Source: CAWKKW01 sp963850345 (GTDB lineage Bacteria; Acidobacteriota; Terriglobia; Terriglobales; Acidobacteriaceae). From it: a stretch of DNA of 64,000 bases. A program made the position numbers and the translations under genes. The DNA is taken from the NCBI GenBank assembly GCA_963850345.1, contig CAWKKW010000006.1:248001-312000 (forward strand), in the 5' to 3' direction. Of this stretch, positions 45,526 through 54,304 are shown in pieces (position 1 is the first letter of the stretch; the number at the start of each line of letters is the position of its first letter). The notes beneath the pieces are model-generated. The model saw nothing but the letters and a program-made list of their open reading frames with translations. It had not been told where the DNA came from and did not search any database.

Positions 45526-46245
45526 CTAACTTCCCAGCGAGAAGATGACGTGGATGGTCGTCTCCACCTCCACAGGTTGGCCATTGAGCAGGAAGGGTTT
45601 ATACCGCGCGGCGCGCACTGCGGCGAGTGCGGCACCCTGCAACAAGGCCGGTCCGCTGGTGGCGCGGACGTTCTCTACTGTGCCGTCCCGGGAGATCGTC
45701 GCTTCGATGACAACGGTTCCCTGGACCCTGGCCTGCTTCGCAATCCCTGGGTAGATGGGGCGGATCGGCTCGAGCAAGAGACCCGCGGCCACGCCGGACG
45801 AGACGCTTACGCGCTTCGGCAACGCTGTGGGAACCACGGGCGTACCTTCCGGTCGGCCCACGATGTCGTTCAACCCGGGAGGAGGGCCGACGCCGAGTTC
45901 GCCGATCGCTGAGGATGAACTGGAGGGAGCGGGAGGGCCCATGTCGCCGAGCTTCGCGTGTTGAGGGATGTGTGACGGAGCGGCAAGTGCGTCGAGCAAG
46001 GAGATGGTTCGTACGCGCGAGGCTTCGGGTGCGCGCGGGGTCAATGGTGGCGGAGCGGAAGACGGAGGCGGCGGAGCCACCAGCAGACGGGACAAAGCCT
46101 GCCTTGGCAGAGCCTCGGGATACATCTCAGGGAGCAGGATCAGAGCGATGAGCAGCAGGCTCTGCAACAGCAGCGATCCGATTGCTGTCCACTTACTTCT
46201 GGTGTGAATCTGACCAGCAGATTCCATCAAGCTGTCTTCAAACAT
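45526..46245 (-). CDS. TonB-family energy-transducing protein
   Basis: The 239-aa product has an N-terminal helix (about 18-38, AIGSLLLQSLLLIALILLP) and a Pro-rich periplasmic span (LVAPPPPSSAPPPLTPRAPE). The C-terminal TonB domain lies at about 150-239 (PIYPGIAKQARVQGTVVIEA, GTVENVRATSGPALLQGAAL, AARYKPFLLNGQPVEVETTI). TonB links the proton motive force to outer membrane receptors. No exbB/exbD or receptor is adjacent. ATG 46245 has GGAGAG six bases upstream. The frame is open to 46290. Confidence 0.85.
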   Translation of the reverse strand: MFEDSLMESAGQIHTRSKWTAIGSLLLQSLLLIALILLPEMYPEALPRQALSRLLVAPPPPSSAPPPLTPRAPEASRVRTISLLDALAAPSHIPQHAKLGDMGPPAPSSSSSAIGELGVGPPPGLNDIVGRPEGTPVVPTALPKRVSVSSGVAAGLLLEPIRPIYPGIAKQARVQGTVVIEATISRDGTVENVRATSGPALLQGAALAAVRAARYKPFLLNGQPVEVETTIHVIFSLGS

Positions 46246-46352
46246 GCGTTCTCTCCACAGGTAGAAATAAGGTGGCGAGAACACCTGCAAACATTAGACA
46301 CCGGCGGCGATGCGGGGTTCCCACGACTTCTGCGCGAAGGCGAAGTCGCACT

Positions 46353-46880
46353 ATGATGCGAACAGAGGAAGTGCGCTTGACCGCCGACGAATTGAAACTT
46401 CAATTGAAGCTGGAGCCGCATCCGCGCGAAGGCGGCTACTTTGTGCAGACCTGGAAATCCTCCGAGACTATTCCGAAGGTTGCGCTCGATGCGCGGTACA
46501 GTGGCGATCGAGCCGCGGGCACTGCGATCTACTATCTGCTGGAACCGGGAACCTTCTCAGAGATGCATCGGCTTATCTCGGACGAAGTGTTCCACTTTTA
46601 CCTGGGCGATCCGGTGGAGATGCTGCAGTTGTGGCCGGATGGGTCGAGCCGCACCGTAGTGATGGGACAACAACTGGATGCAGGCATGGTGGTGCAAACG
46701 GTGGTGCCGAAGCATGTGTGGCAGGGATCGAAGCTGTTGCCGGGTGGCGCGTTCGCGCTGCTCGGGTGCACGGTGAGTCCCGGATTTGATTACGAGGATT
46801 ACGAAGCGATTGGTCGCGAACAGCTGATTGTTGGCTGGCCGACACGCCGTGGGGCTATCGAAGCACTCACGCGTTTCTAG
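46353..46880 (+). CDS. DUF985 cupin-fold protein
   Basis: The 175-aa product matches the DUF985 cupin family: LEPHPREGGYFVQTWKS, AGTAIYYLLEPGTFSEMHRL, DEVFHFYLGDPVEML and VPKHVWQGSKLLPGGAFALL, with the core histidines retained. The reaction is unknown. Members are compared with sugar epimerase or isomerase cupins. ATG 46353 is chosen. A GTG at 46371 or TTG at 46377, nearer to AGAGGA, is possible. The end overlaps the tadA stop. Confidence 0.85.
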   Translation: MMRTEEVRLTADELKLQLKLEPHPREGGYFVQTWKSSETIPKVALDARYSGDRAAGTAIYYLLEPGTFSEMHRLISDEVFHFYLGDPVEMLQLWPDGSSRTVVMGQQLDAGMVVQTVVPKHVWQGSKLLPGGAFALLGCTVSPGFDYEDYEAIGREQLIVGWPTRRGAIEALTRF

Positions 46881-47356
46881 TCGGGAGTTGCGGAGTTTCT
46901 GCGGGAGCGAAAGAACTGCCTCAGGATTTCTCCGCACTCATCCGCCAACACGCCGCCCGTGACCTTCATCTGGTGATTGAGTTTTGGATGGTTGAGCACC
47001 GAGAGCACAGACCCCGCGGCTCCCGCTTTCGGATCTTCTGCGCCATACGTCAGTTCACCGAGCCGCGCGTGAATCATCGCGCCGGCACACATCGCGCAGG
47101 GTTCGAGCGTGACGTAGAGTTCGCAATCGGTGAGGCGATAGTTGTGGAGCGCAGTCGCGGCAGCACGCAGCGCGACAATCTCTGCGTGCGCGGTGGGATC
47201 CACATCGCGCAACACACGATTCTGACCGCGGGCCAAAACACGACCTTCATAGACGAGAACGGCGCCGACAGGCACTTCGCCAGCCTCTGCAGCGAATGCG
47301 GCCTGTTCAAGGGCGAGGCGCAGAAAGCCTTCCTGAAGGGTGTCGTTCACGTTCAC
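46877..47356 (-). CDS. tadA: tRNA-adenosine deaminase (TadA-like nucleoside deaminase)
   Basis: TadA deaminates A34 to inosine in tRNA-Arg(ACG). The 159-aa product has the zinc site: HAE at 57-59 (DPTAHAEIVALRAA) and PCAMC at 86-90 (VTLEPCAMCAGAMIHARLG). GEVPVGAVLV and FFRSRR near the end fit TadA better than guanine deaminase. GTG 47356 is chosen because it lies just past the end of the agmatine deiminase gene. No ribosome binding site is clear, and GTG 47383 is also possible. Confidence 0.85.
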   Translation of the reverse strand: MNVNDTLQEGFLRLALEQAAFAAEAGEVPVGAVLVYEGRVLARGQNRVLRDVDPTAHAEIVALRAAATALHNYRLTDCELYVTLEPCAMCAGAMIHARLGELTYGAEDPKAGAAGSVLSVLNHPKLNHQMKVTGGVLADECGEILRQFFRSRRNSATPD

Positions 47357-47403
47357 AGGATACGGTATCGCGACGCGAGCCACAGGTCTGGGTTGGGGGT
47401 CCG

Positions 47404-48504
47404 TCAGCGCGCGGATGGCTGTTGCTGAGTCATGCAATGAATTGCGCCGAGGCCCCAGATGAAATCTCCGCAATGAATGCCGATGACTTCTCGGTCCGGA
47501 AACAACGCGGCAAGGATATTCAAAGCTCGGCGGTCGTTGGGATCGTTGAAGGTCGGCACCAGGACGCGCTCATTGGCGATGTAGAAATTGGCGTAGCTGG
47601 CGGGCAGTCGCTGGCCGTCGAAGACCACTGGAGCCGGCATGGGAAGCTCCACGACGCGGAAGGGCTTGCCTTCAGGATTCAGAGCAGAACGCAGGCGGTC
47701 GAGATTGTCCGCCAGGGGCAGGTGATTCTCGTCTGCGGGATTTGGCTCAGTCGCGGTGACAATTGTGTTGGTGTCTACGAACCGCGCAATGTCGTCAACA
47801 TGGCCGTGAGTATCGTCTCCCGCACAGCCGCGTCCCAGCCAGAGGACCTGATCGATGCCGAGATAGTCCGAAAATACGTGTTCCAATTGCTCGCGAGTCA
47901 CGCCGGGATTTCGCTGTTGCACGCCGCTCAACAGACATTCTTCTGTGGTGAGCAGGAGGCCTGCGCCGTTCACGTCGATGCTGCCGCCTTCCAACACAAT
48001 CCGATGCTGCTGGCCATCGGGGAGGGAGACGGTCGGTTGGAATTGCGGGAGATGCAGGAGTTCGGAGACATGATCGGGAATCTGGTCGTCAAGCTGCCAG
48101 TTGTCGTACTTGGCCCATGCGTTGAACTTCCAATTCGTAAGTGCAATTGTTGCGGAGTCGGCGTTCTCCCGCTTCGGCTTGCGAACAAAGATCGGCCCGG
48201 AGTCTCGCAGCCATACACGGTTCGTCGGCCAGGGATGGAAGTGCACTCGGCCGAGGTTCGTTCCTACTCGCTTCAGAAGCCCAACGGCCCGCTTGCGTGC
48301 GATGTCATCGTTGACCAGGATGTGCACGTCTTCGCCTCGCGCCAGGTAGCGCACGATGTCTGCGTAGACCCATGCGATGGGCTGAAAGCGCCCAGGCCAA
48401 TCCTCGGCATTGTGAGGCCACGCGATCCACGTTGCCTCATGCGTCTCCCATTCCGCGGGCATGATGTAGCCGTTTTCGCGCGGAGTGCCGATCGATTCTG
48501 TCAT
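47404..48504 (-). CDS. aguA: Agmatine deiminase
   Basis: AguA hydrolyses agmatine to N-carbamoylputrescine and ammonia. The 366-aa product has the pentein fold: MPAEWETHEATWIAWPHN, RDSGPIFVRK, GGSIDVNGAGLLLTTEECLL, catalytic His in GDDTHGHVDDIARFV, and the nucleophile Cys357 in GLGAIHCMTQQQP. Its start overlaps the stop of the N-carbamoylputrescine amidase gene by four bases (ATGA), so the enzymes for consecutive steps are translated together. Confidence 0.93.
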   Translation of the reverse strand: MTESIGTPRENGYIMPAEWETHEATWIAWPHNAEDWPGRFQPIAWVYADIVRYLARGEDVHILVNDDIARKRAVGLLKRVGTNLGRVHFHPWPTNRVWLRDSGPIFVRKPKRENADSATIALTNWKFNAWAKYDNWQLDDQIPDHVSELLHLPQFQPTVSLPDGQQHRIVLEGGSIDVNGAGLLLTTEECLLSGVQQRNPGVTREQLEHVFSDYLGIDQVLWLGRGCAGDDTHGHVDDIARFVDTNTIVTATEPNPADENHLPLADNLDRLRSALNPEGKPFRVVELPMPAPVVFDGQRLPASYANFYIANERVLVPTFNDPNDRRALNILAALFPDREVIGIHCGDFIWGLGAIHCMTQQQPSAR

Positions 48505-49421
48505 TTCTCTCCCGGCCCATCGAGAAAGCGGCTGACGATGGGCTGGTAAGCATCGATGCGGCGGTCGCGAAGAAAGGGCCAGTTGCGGCGTGTGTCTTCA
48601 AGCAGCCGCAGATCGACCTCTCCAATCAGGATTTCTTCGCGATCGTGCGAGGCTTTCGCGAGCACTCGTCCGAATGGATCCGCAATGAAGGATCCGCCCC
48701 AGAATTCAAGGCCGGGGCCGTCCACGCGGTCACCGCGGACGTCGCCGTTCTCCGGTCCGACGCGATTCACCGCGGCCACATACACGCCGTTCGCGATGGC
48801 GTGCGAACGCTGAATGGTCAGCCACGCGTCGTATTGTGCTTCGCCGTATTGCTCTTTCTCCGCCGGGTGCCAGCCGATGGCCGTCGGGTAGAAGAGCAGG
48901 TTCGCGCCTTGCAGCGCTGTGATGCGAGCGCCCTCCGGGTACCACTGGTCCCAGCAAACGAGGGTGCCGATCCGCCCCACGGCGGTGTCGACCGCTTTGA
49001 ATCCCAGGTCGCCCGGCGTGAAGTAAAACTTCTCGTAGTAGAGCGGGTCATCAGGAATATGCATCTTGCGATACAAGCCCGCGATGGTTCCGTCCGTGTG
49101 AATGGTGGCAGCGGTGTTGTGGTATAGCCCGGCGGCCCGGCGCTCGAAAAGCGAGGCGACCAGCACAATCTTTTCCTCGCGTGCAACCGCACTGAGGCGT
49201 TCGGTACTGGGGCCGGGAATGGACTCTGCCAGGTCAAACAGGTTGGTATCTTCCCGCTGGCAGAAATACTGTGCCCGAAAAAGTTCTGGCAAACACACGA
49301 CGTTTGCGCCCTCGCGTGCCGCTTGCCGGACGCGATCGGCAGCCTTGTCGAGATTGGCGTCGGGATCGGGCCCACACGACATCTGGATCAGCCCGACTCG
49401 GTACTTGGGATTCGATGGCAT
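48501..49421 (-). CDS. aguB: N-carbamoylputrescine amidase
   Basis: AguB hydrolyses N-carbamoylputrescine to putrescine, CO2 and ammonia. The 306-aa nitrilase-fold product has the Glu-Lys-Cys triad: Glu46 (VVCLPELFRAQYFCQ), Lys119 (GLYRKMHIPDDPLYYEK) and Cys156 (GTLVCWDQWYPEGAR). YYEKFYFTPGD and LEFWGGSFIADPFG match the amidase subfamily rather than other nitrilases. It precedes aguA in the same unit. Confidence 0.94.
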   Translation of the reverse strand: MPSNPKYRVGLIQMSCGPDPDANLDKAADRVRQAAREGANVVCLPELFRAQYFCQREDTNLFDLAESIPGPSTERLSAVAREEKIVLVASLFERRAAGLYHNTAATIHTDGTIAGLYRKMHIPDDPLYYEKFYFTPGDLGFKAVDTAVGRIGTLVCWDQWYPEGARITALQGANLLFYPTAIGWHPAEKEQYGEAQYDAWLTIQRSHAIANGVYVAAVNRVGPENGDVRGDRVDGPGLEFWGGSFIADPFGRVLAKASHDREEILIGEVDLRLLEDTRRNWPFLRDRRIDAYQPIVSRFLDGPGEK

Positions 49422-49518
49422 ACGTAAAGATTCTCTGCTGGTGTTGTTTCGAATGCGTTAAAGCGCAGTCCGGCGACGCGGCGAACCGGTACCCGCTGGA
49501 GCTCGGGGCTCGAACTTG

Positions 49519-50079
49519 CTATTCGTCAAAGATCAGGATGGCAGCGGCAATGGTGGTGGTCCACCAGCCTCGCTTGTCGCCGATGGCCGATTGCGTGACG
49601 TTCGCGGTGCGGACGATTTTGTTGGAAATGCGATAAATTTCCTTCTTCTCATCCCAGCTCTTGTCGGGATCGAACTCCACGTTCAGAGTCGTAGCGAGCA
49701 TCTCGGCCGCGAGTTCCTCTGCGTATTCGCCGGCCTGTTCCTCGGTCTCGCCGAAGCTGTGGTGCTCGCTCAAGTAACCGTAGGTGTTACGATCGCTCGG
49801 AATAGCCACGCCGATGCTCGAGGCTACGAGGCGGTGAGGTTCGCGGGTAGAGTTTTCGGCCACGACTGCGAAGACCACCTCTCCGGCATGAAGGTACTTT
49901 AACCCTTCCTTGCGCGTGATGAGCTTAGCCTGCGGGGGAAAGATGGAGGAGACGCGAACCAGGTTCTGCGCGGCAATCCCGGCATCGCGAAGTGCCAATT
50001 CAAAGGAGGTGAGACGTTCTTTGTGTCGCCCTGCACCCTTGGTGAAGAAGAGGCGCTTCGGGACCATGCTTTTACCCAA
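49519..50079 (-). CDS. Pyruvoyl-dependent arginine decarboxylase
   Basis: This enzyme converts arginine to agmatine with a pyruvoyl group formed by self-cleavage. The 186-aa product has the cleavage site at Ser44-Ser45 in NLVRVSSIFPPQ, plus FFTKGAGRHKERLTSFELAL and the C-terminal GWWTTTIAAAILIF. The family is best known from archaea and chlamydiae. It produces the substrate of AguA. TTG 50079 is chosen because AGGGAGGA (50087-50094) lies seven bases upstream. ATG 50067 and a longer frame to 50190 are possible. 97 bases separate it from aguB. Confidence 0.9.
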   Translation of the reverse strand: MGKSMVPKRLFFTKGAGRHKERLTSFELALRDAGIAAQNLVRVSSIFPPQAKLITRKEGLKYLHAGEVVFAVVAENSTREPHRLVASSIGVAIPSDRNTYGYLSEHHSFGETEEQAGEYAEELAAEMLATTLNVEFDPDKSWDEKKEIYRISNKIVRTANVTQSAIGDKRGWWTTTIAAAILIFDE

Positions 50080-50245
50080 TTCAAAATCCTCCCTGGATAT
50101 GTGGCTTCGGAAAATGCACAACTCTTGGTCGAGGAGGTGGGCAGAAATTGGTATCTCCTGGGAGAAGCTGGCTGAACTTTCCGGGCGCACTTATTAAGAT
50201 ACGCGACTGGGCTCCAAGGGTGCCGATTTCACGCTGGTTTTTAGA

Positions 50246-51202
50246 CTATTTCTGAACCGCGGCGGGGCGGACTGTACGAACGCGGGAGACGGCCGGCTCG
50301 ACCTTGGCGGAAGTGCGCAGGAAGCGGGGACGGCCCGTGGCGATTTCAAGGAAGGCCTGTGCAGCGCGGCTGAGCGTCTTGTCTTTGCGGAAGACCAGGC
50401 CCAGTTCGCGAGCGAGTCGTACGCCCTCGATGGTCAAGGTCTTCAAGTGGCCGGTCTGCTCGTCTTCTGTGACATTGGTGCGCGGCAAAAATCCAACTCC
50501 CAGGCCCGCCGCCACAAAGCGCTTGAGCAACTCGCTCGAATCCAACTCCATTGCGACCTTTGGGTTGAGGTCTCGCGCATGGAAGAGATGATCGATCTGT
50601 TCCCGTTGCCGGCCCTGTTTGGGCAGCAGCAAGGGGAACTGGGCCACCTCCTCGAGACGAACTGTGCTGCGATTGGCGAGGGCGTGCTTGTTTGAGGCCA
50701 CGAGCACGAGTTCGTCCTTGTGAATCAGCTCGACCAGCACGCGCGGATCTTTCACCGGCAGCGTAACTACGCCAAAGTCTACCTCTCGATTCAGGACGGA
50801 CTCGAGCGTGCGGATGCGCTCCGCACGAACGATGCTCAGGGCCACGCGCGAGTGCTGCTGCTTGAATTGAGCGATGACGTGAGGCAACACGTAGAGGCTG
50901 GTCGCTTCGTTGGCACTGATCGAGATTTCGCCTCGAGGCGACCGCTGCATCTCGGCGACCGCCAGCAGAATGTGGCTGTGGCACTCCAGGCAATGTTCCG
51001 CAAACGGCTCGAAGACGCGCCCGGCAGCGGTGAAGGTGACCTTGCCACCCACCCGATCGAAGAGCTGCGCACCGACCTCCTGCTCCAGTGTGCGAATCTG
51101 AGCAGAGATCGCCGGCTGGGTCAGCAGCAGTTTGTCCGCAGCCCGGGAAAAGCTCTTTTGACGCGACACTTCCAGGAAAGTTCGTAATTGCTCAAAGTCC
51201 AT
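50246..51202 (-). CDS. LysR-family transcriptional regulator
   Basis: The 318-aa product has the LysR winged helix (MDFEQLRTFLEVSRQKSFSR, LLLTQPAISAQIRTLEQEVG) and a periplasmic-binding-type effector domain (GEISISANEATSLYVLPHVI, LVASNKHALANRSTVRLEEV, AGLGVGFLPRTNV). The C-terminal tail is Arg/Val-rich (RFLRTSAKVEPAVSRVRTVR). ATG 51202 is the family start. The frame is open to 51451 without protein-like sequence. It lies 166 bases upstream of the arginine decarboxylase gene on the same strand, so control of the putrescine genes is plausible but unproven. It is divergent from the Dabb gene. Confidence 0.88.
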   Translation of the reverse strand: MDFEQLRTFLEVSRQKSFSRAADKLLLTQPAISAQIRTLEQEVGAQLFDRVGGKVTFTAAGRVFEPFAEHCLECHSHILLAVAEMQRSPRGEISISANEATSLYVLPHVIAQFKQQHSRVALSIVRAERIRTLESVLNREVDFGVVTLPVKDPRVLVELIHKDELVLVASNKHALANRSTVRLEEVAQFPLLLPKQGRQREQIDHLFHARDLNPKVAMELDSSELLKRFVAAGLGVGFLPRTNVTEDEQTGHLKTLTIEGVRLARELGLVFRKDKTLSRAAQAFLEIATGRPRFLRTSAKVEPAVSRVRTVRPAAVQK

Positions 51203-51379
51203 GGGCGTTCTTGCAGTCAAGCATAAAGCCCGGAGGCAAATAAATCTATGAGGGCTGAGGTTTGGACCGGAGTGAGCGCAGTGTGTGATCCGCGCGAGCT
51301 TGCCAGACCTCTCGTTCAACCTCAATGAGAGAGTATGGAATAGTTGTTGGGTACAAGACGCTTTGCGGGGGAACTTACG

Positions 51380-51667
51380 TTGTTCATTCACATCTTTGCA
51401 TTTCGCTGGAAGCCGGGAGTCACGGAGGAACAGATCACCGCTGCGGCCCAAGAGATCGCCGCGTTACAAGGGCCGATTCCGGGACTGCTTGAGACCCATG
51501 TCGGGCGGAACGTCTCTCCGCGTGGCGGCGGTTACACGTTCGGTGGAGTCATGAAGTTTACCGACCAGGCGGCATTGGAAGCGTACGGGTCTCACCCCGC
51601 GCATCAGAAGCTGCTCGCGTGGTTGATGCCCCTGATCGAGCCGATCGAGATTGACTTCGAGGCCTAG
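51380..51667 (+). CDS. Dabb-family (stress-responsive A/B barrel) protein
   Basis: The 95-aa ferredoxin-like product has the Dabb pattern FIHIFAFRWKPGVTEEQI, EIAALQGPIPGLLETHVGRN, GGVMKFTDQAALEAYGSHPA, HQKLLAWLMPLIE. These domains form dimers. Some are enzymes, but the role here is unknown. TTG 51380 has GGGGGA seven bases upstream. The frame is open to 51344. Confidence 0.82.
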   Translation: MFIHIFAFRWKPGVTEEQITAAAQEIAALQGPIPGLLETHVGRNVSPRGGGYTFGGVMKFTDQAALEAYGSHPAHQKLLAWLMPLIEPIEIDFEA

Positions 51668-51691
51668 TGGATCGCGGCGCTCGAAAGCCTC

Positions 51692-54154
51692 TTACTTGGC
51701 TGCCGTTGCCGGAGGTTGCTGCAAGGGCAGAACGGGCAAGACCGCGGTGTTGACTACGCTTGGGTCGTCGCGCAGCTTGATAAACAGCGGCGCTCCGCTC
51801 GCGGCCGGATGAGGAACGCTGAGCGTGGAGTTCACAAACGCTTCCGGCACGGTGACCGGGTGAGTGAACTCAGCGTCTGACGCCACCGAGTCGACCAGAA
51901 ATAAATTCGACCCTGAGAGTGTGCATTGCTCATCCACGGCTTTGGGGCAGCGAACCTCGGCCAGTTGCGGGATGCGTACCAGCGTGACCAGCGGCTGCCA
52001 GTCTCCTTCTATGCCGTTTCCGTCGACTGGGCGGAAGCGCAGGGGTCCGAAGGCTGACAGGCCGAAGGCCTTTTCGGGATCGAGCGTCGCGAATACGGTC
52101 TTTGCGTCCTGCAGCATTAGTCCGCCGTCGGCAATGCTGAGCAGTGCGTGGAACGATCCGTCTTCGCTTGAAACCTCAATTTTTTCGTCGCGCAGGAAGT
52201 TGGCCGGAGCGACACTCTTGAGCGCAAAGGTAAGTCTCCCGTCCTGGGGCAGTTCATCTTCGTCACCGAGGTGAACGACGGACGGGTTCGACGAGGGCTG
52301 AACGCTCTTTGTCAGGAGCGTGACCTTCGGGCGGGCATCTTTCACCATCGTGTGCAGGTTTAGCACGCGCCCGTCTTTCAGCGCGACCTTGGCCACGACC
52401 TCCTGCTTGGGCTGCAATGCCGCGGTTGCACCCGGTGTAGCGGCTGCGACTTTCAGGGAATCTTCCTGTCCCTCCCGGCTCAAACCCGCCGGTTTGAAGC
52501 GAACGCCATTCAGGTCGAGGCTTTCGACCTCGTCGAGGCGCGTACCCTTCAACACGCCCTCGGGATCGTCAGCGTAGAGCGTGAAGCTGTCGAGGTGGCC
52601 AGCTTCGGAGTAGGTGTGCAACGGAAGCTCGTCCGGCTTGGCGAGCCCTGCCTGGCGAATCTGCATGGTGAGTGTGCCGCCCTTGGCGTTCTCGAGCGGT
52701 ACATCGACCTGGATTTCGTCGCGCTTGGTCACCTTCCAGGAGGTGTCCAGCTTTTTGCCATCCGAATCTTTGAGTTGTACGTCGTCGACGCACGTGGCCT
52801 GTTCCGACTGCAGGTGCAGCGTGTCTTTGCGGCCGAGAATGAGCGCGCTCTGATCCGTGGCAGCCAGAGACCATTGGGTGGGCCGGGCGTTCTGCAGGCG
52901 AAAGCTGGGCCCGTCAAACGGCTGAAAGCCCCAGGCCCCGTGGAGCACTCCGGTCACTTCAGAATCGCCCTTCTCGGGGAGCGTCTTGGTGTCGACGACA
53001 AAGCCGCCGCGAGCCGGGTCAGAAACCGCGGGCAATTCGACGCTCTGGCCGCCTTTGGCCGCGACACGAACCGATAGATCGTGCGCGAATGCTGTAGCAA
53101 ACGCCAACGGAGCGCCATCCACCTGCAGCACCAGCGAAGACTTCTGCAGGCAGGAGATCTGCTTCGGATCGACGGCCCGCAGCGGGGGCAGCTTGGCCGA
53201 ATCGACCGCAGGCAGCGCGATGACCAGCACAGATTTGGGATTGTGGAAAGACGGCGGCGTATTGAGCTTGAGGTTCAGCGTGTCCTGGTTAGTTATGGCC
53301 AGCGCGGGCAGGTATTGAAACGCTGCGGTGTGCAGGCTGTCGGCGATGCGCGCCATGTCCACGATCGCGCCGATGTAAGCGCTATAGGATCCGCCTCCCA
53401 GCGTCCGGGTGTAGCTAGCCTGGGCCAGCAGATCGCTGGAGGAGCCGGATGTGAGCGAGGCAACGACCGACTGGCTGTGGCCATCGTCCAGTACGAGTTG
53501 AGAGGTATTGCCGACCAGGCAGGGCGCCTGCTGGTCTGTCGGCTTATCGAAGCACTGGTGGTCCAAACGAATATTGAGACTGCGTGCCAGCAGCGTGGAT
53601 CTCTCTTCGAGAGCCTTGGGATTCAGCTCGTTGGTATCGCGGACGGTGGCCAGATATTTGTCGAGCCGTTCGCGGTCCAGACTGGCCTGATTCAGATCCT
53701 GCGAGGCTCGAACGAAGGCACCGGGGCGTCCCCGGACCGCATTTCTGAGCGTGCTGAAATCGCCGCTCGTCTCCGGGGCGAGAAAGAGGACCACTTGTTG
53801 TGCGTCTGCGGGAACGGTGGCGTAGATGCCTTCCTGCCGAACCGCCTTGGTCCAGGTCTCTGCTTTGATAAACCAGGATTCCGGTGGCGGATTGGTCGTG
53901 CCGCGCAGGAACGCAATGATCAGCAGGTAGTGGACCGATTGCTGTGGAGGAAAATTGGGATGAACCCAGAGGCGATCGCCGGGCGCAAGATTGGGCACGT
54001 TTGCAATGGGCAGGGTCTTTCCGGCGCGGGTCACCCGGACATCGATCTGAGGTCCAGCAAGGTCAAAGGCAGGATTAGGGCTATCAGCGAGGGCTGCACG
54101 CGATAGCAATAACAGCAGTAAAACCAAAGTCAAAGAGCGCAAGCGTAATGCCAT
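51692..54154 (-). CDS. Large secreted protein of unknown function (820 aa)
   Basis: The product has a signal peptide (hydrophobic LTLVLLLLLLSRAALA). The mature protein is beta-rich with Ig-like spacing (GPQIDVRVTRAGKTLPIAN, GTLTMQIRQAGLAKPDE, DGRLTFALKSVAPANF, CTLSGSNLFLVDSV). Cysteines are few and the composition is even. Residues about 190-270 contain QLVLDDGHSQSVVASLTSGS followed by a helical stretch (YSAYIGAIVDMARIADSLHT). The C-terminus is Pro/Ala-rich. No family or enzyme motif is recognised. It stands alone and is convergent with the Dabb gene. Confidence 0.78.
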   Translation of the reverse strand: MALRLRSLTLVLLLLLLSRAALADSPNPAFDLAGPQIDVRVTRAGKTLPIANVPNLAPGDRLWVHPNFPPQQSVHYLLIIAFLRGTTNPPPESWFIKAETWTKAVRQEGIYATVPADAQQVVLFLAPETSGDFSTLRNAVRGRPGAFVRASQDLNQASLDRERLDKYLATVRDTNELNPKALEERSTLLARSLNIRLDHQCFDKPTDQQAPCLVGNTSQLVLDDGHSQSVVASLTSGSSSDLLAQASYTRTLGGGSYSAYIGAIVDMARIADSLHTAAFQYLPALAITNQDTLNLKLNTPPSFHNPKSVLVIALPAVDSAKLPPLRAVDPKQISCLQKSSLVLQVDGAPLAFATAFAHDLSVRVAAKGGQSVELPAVSDPARGGFVVDTKTLPEKGDSEVTGVLHGAWGFQPFDGPSFRLQNARPTQWSLAATDQSALILGRKDTLHLQSEQATCVDDVQLKDSDGKKLDTSWKVTKRDEIQVDVPLENAKGGTLTMQIRQAGLAKPDELPLHTYSEAGHLDSFTLYADDPEGVLKGTRLDEVESLDLNGVRFKPAGLSREGQEDSLKVAAATPGATAALQPKQEVVAKVALKDGRVLNLHTMVKDARPKVTLLTKSVQPSSNPSVVHLGDEDELPQDGRLTFALKSVAPANFLRDEKIEVSSEDGSFHALLSIADGGLMLQDAKTVFATLDPEKAFGLSAFGPLRFRPVDGNGIEGDWQPLVTLVRIPQLAEVRCPKAVDEQCTLSGSNLFLVDSVASDAEFTHPVTVPEAFVNSTLSVPHPAASGAPLFIKLRDDPSVVNTAVLPVLPLQQPPATAAK

Positions 54155-54304
54155 GCTCCTATTCTAAGGAACTTGGGGTCAATTTGGTTTAGTTGTGAGG
54201 TAACCAGTTGAGAATTCAATGAAATGAACGATTGGAACTTGATCGGCAGCCAAGTGCGCCGCGAAGCGCCGTTTATGATCGAATGCGCAACTGAGGAATA
54301 TCCC

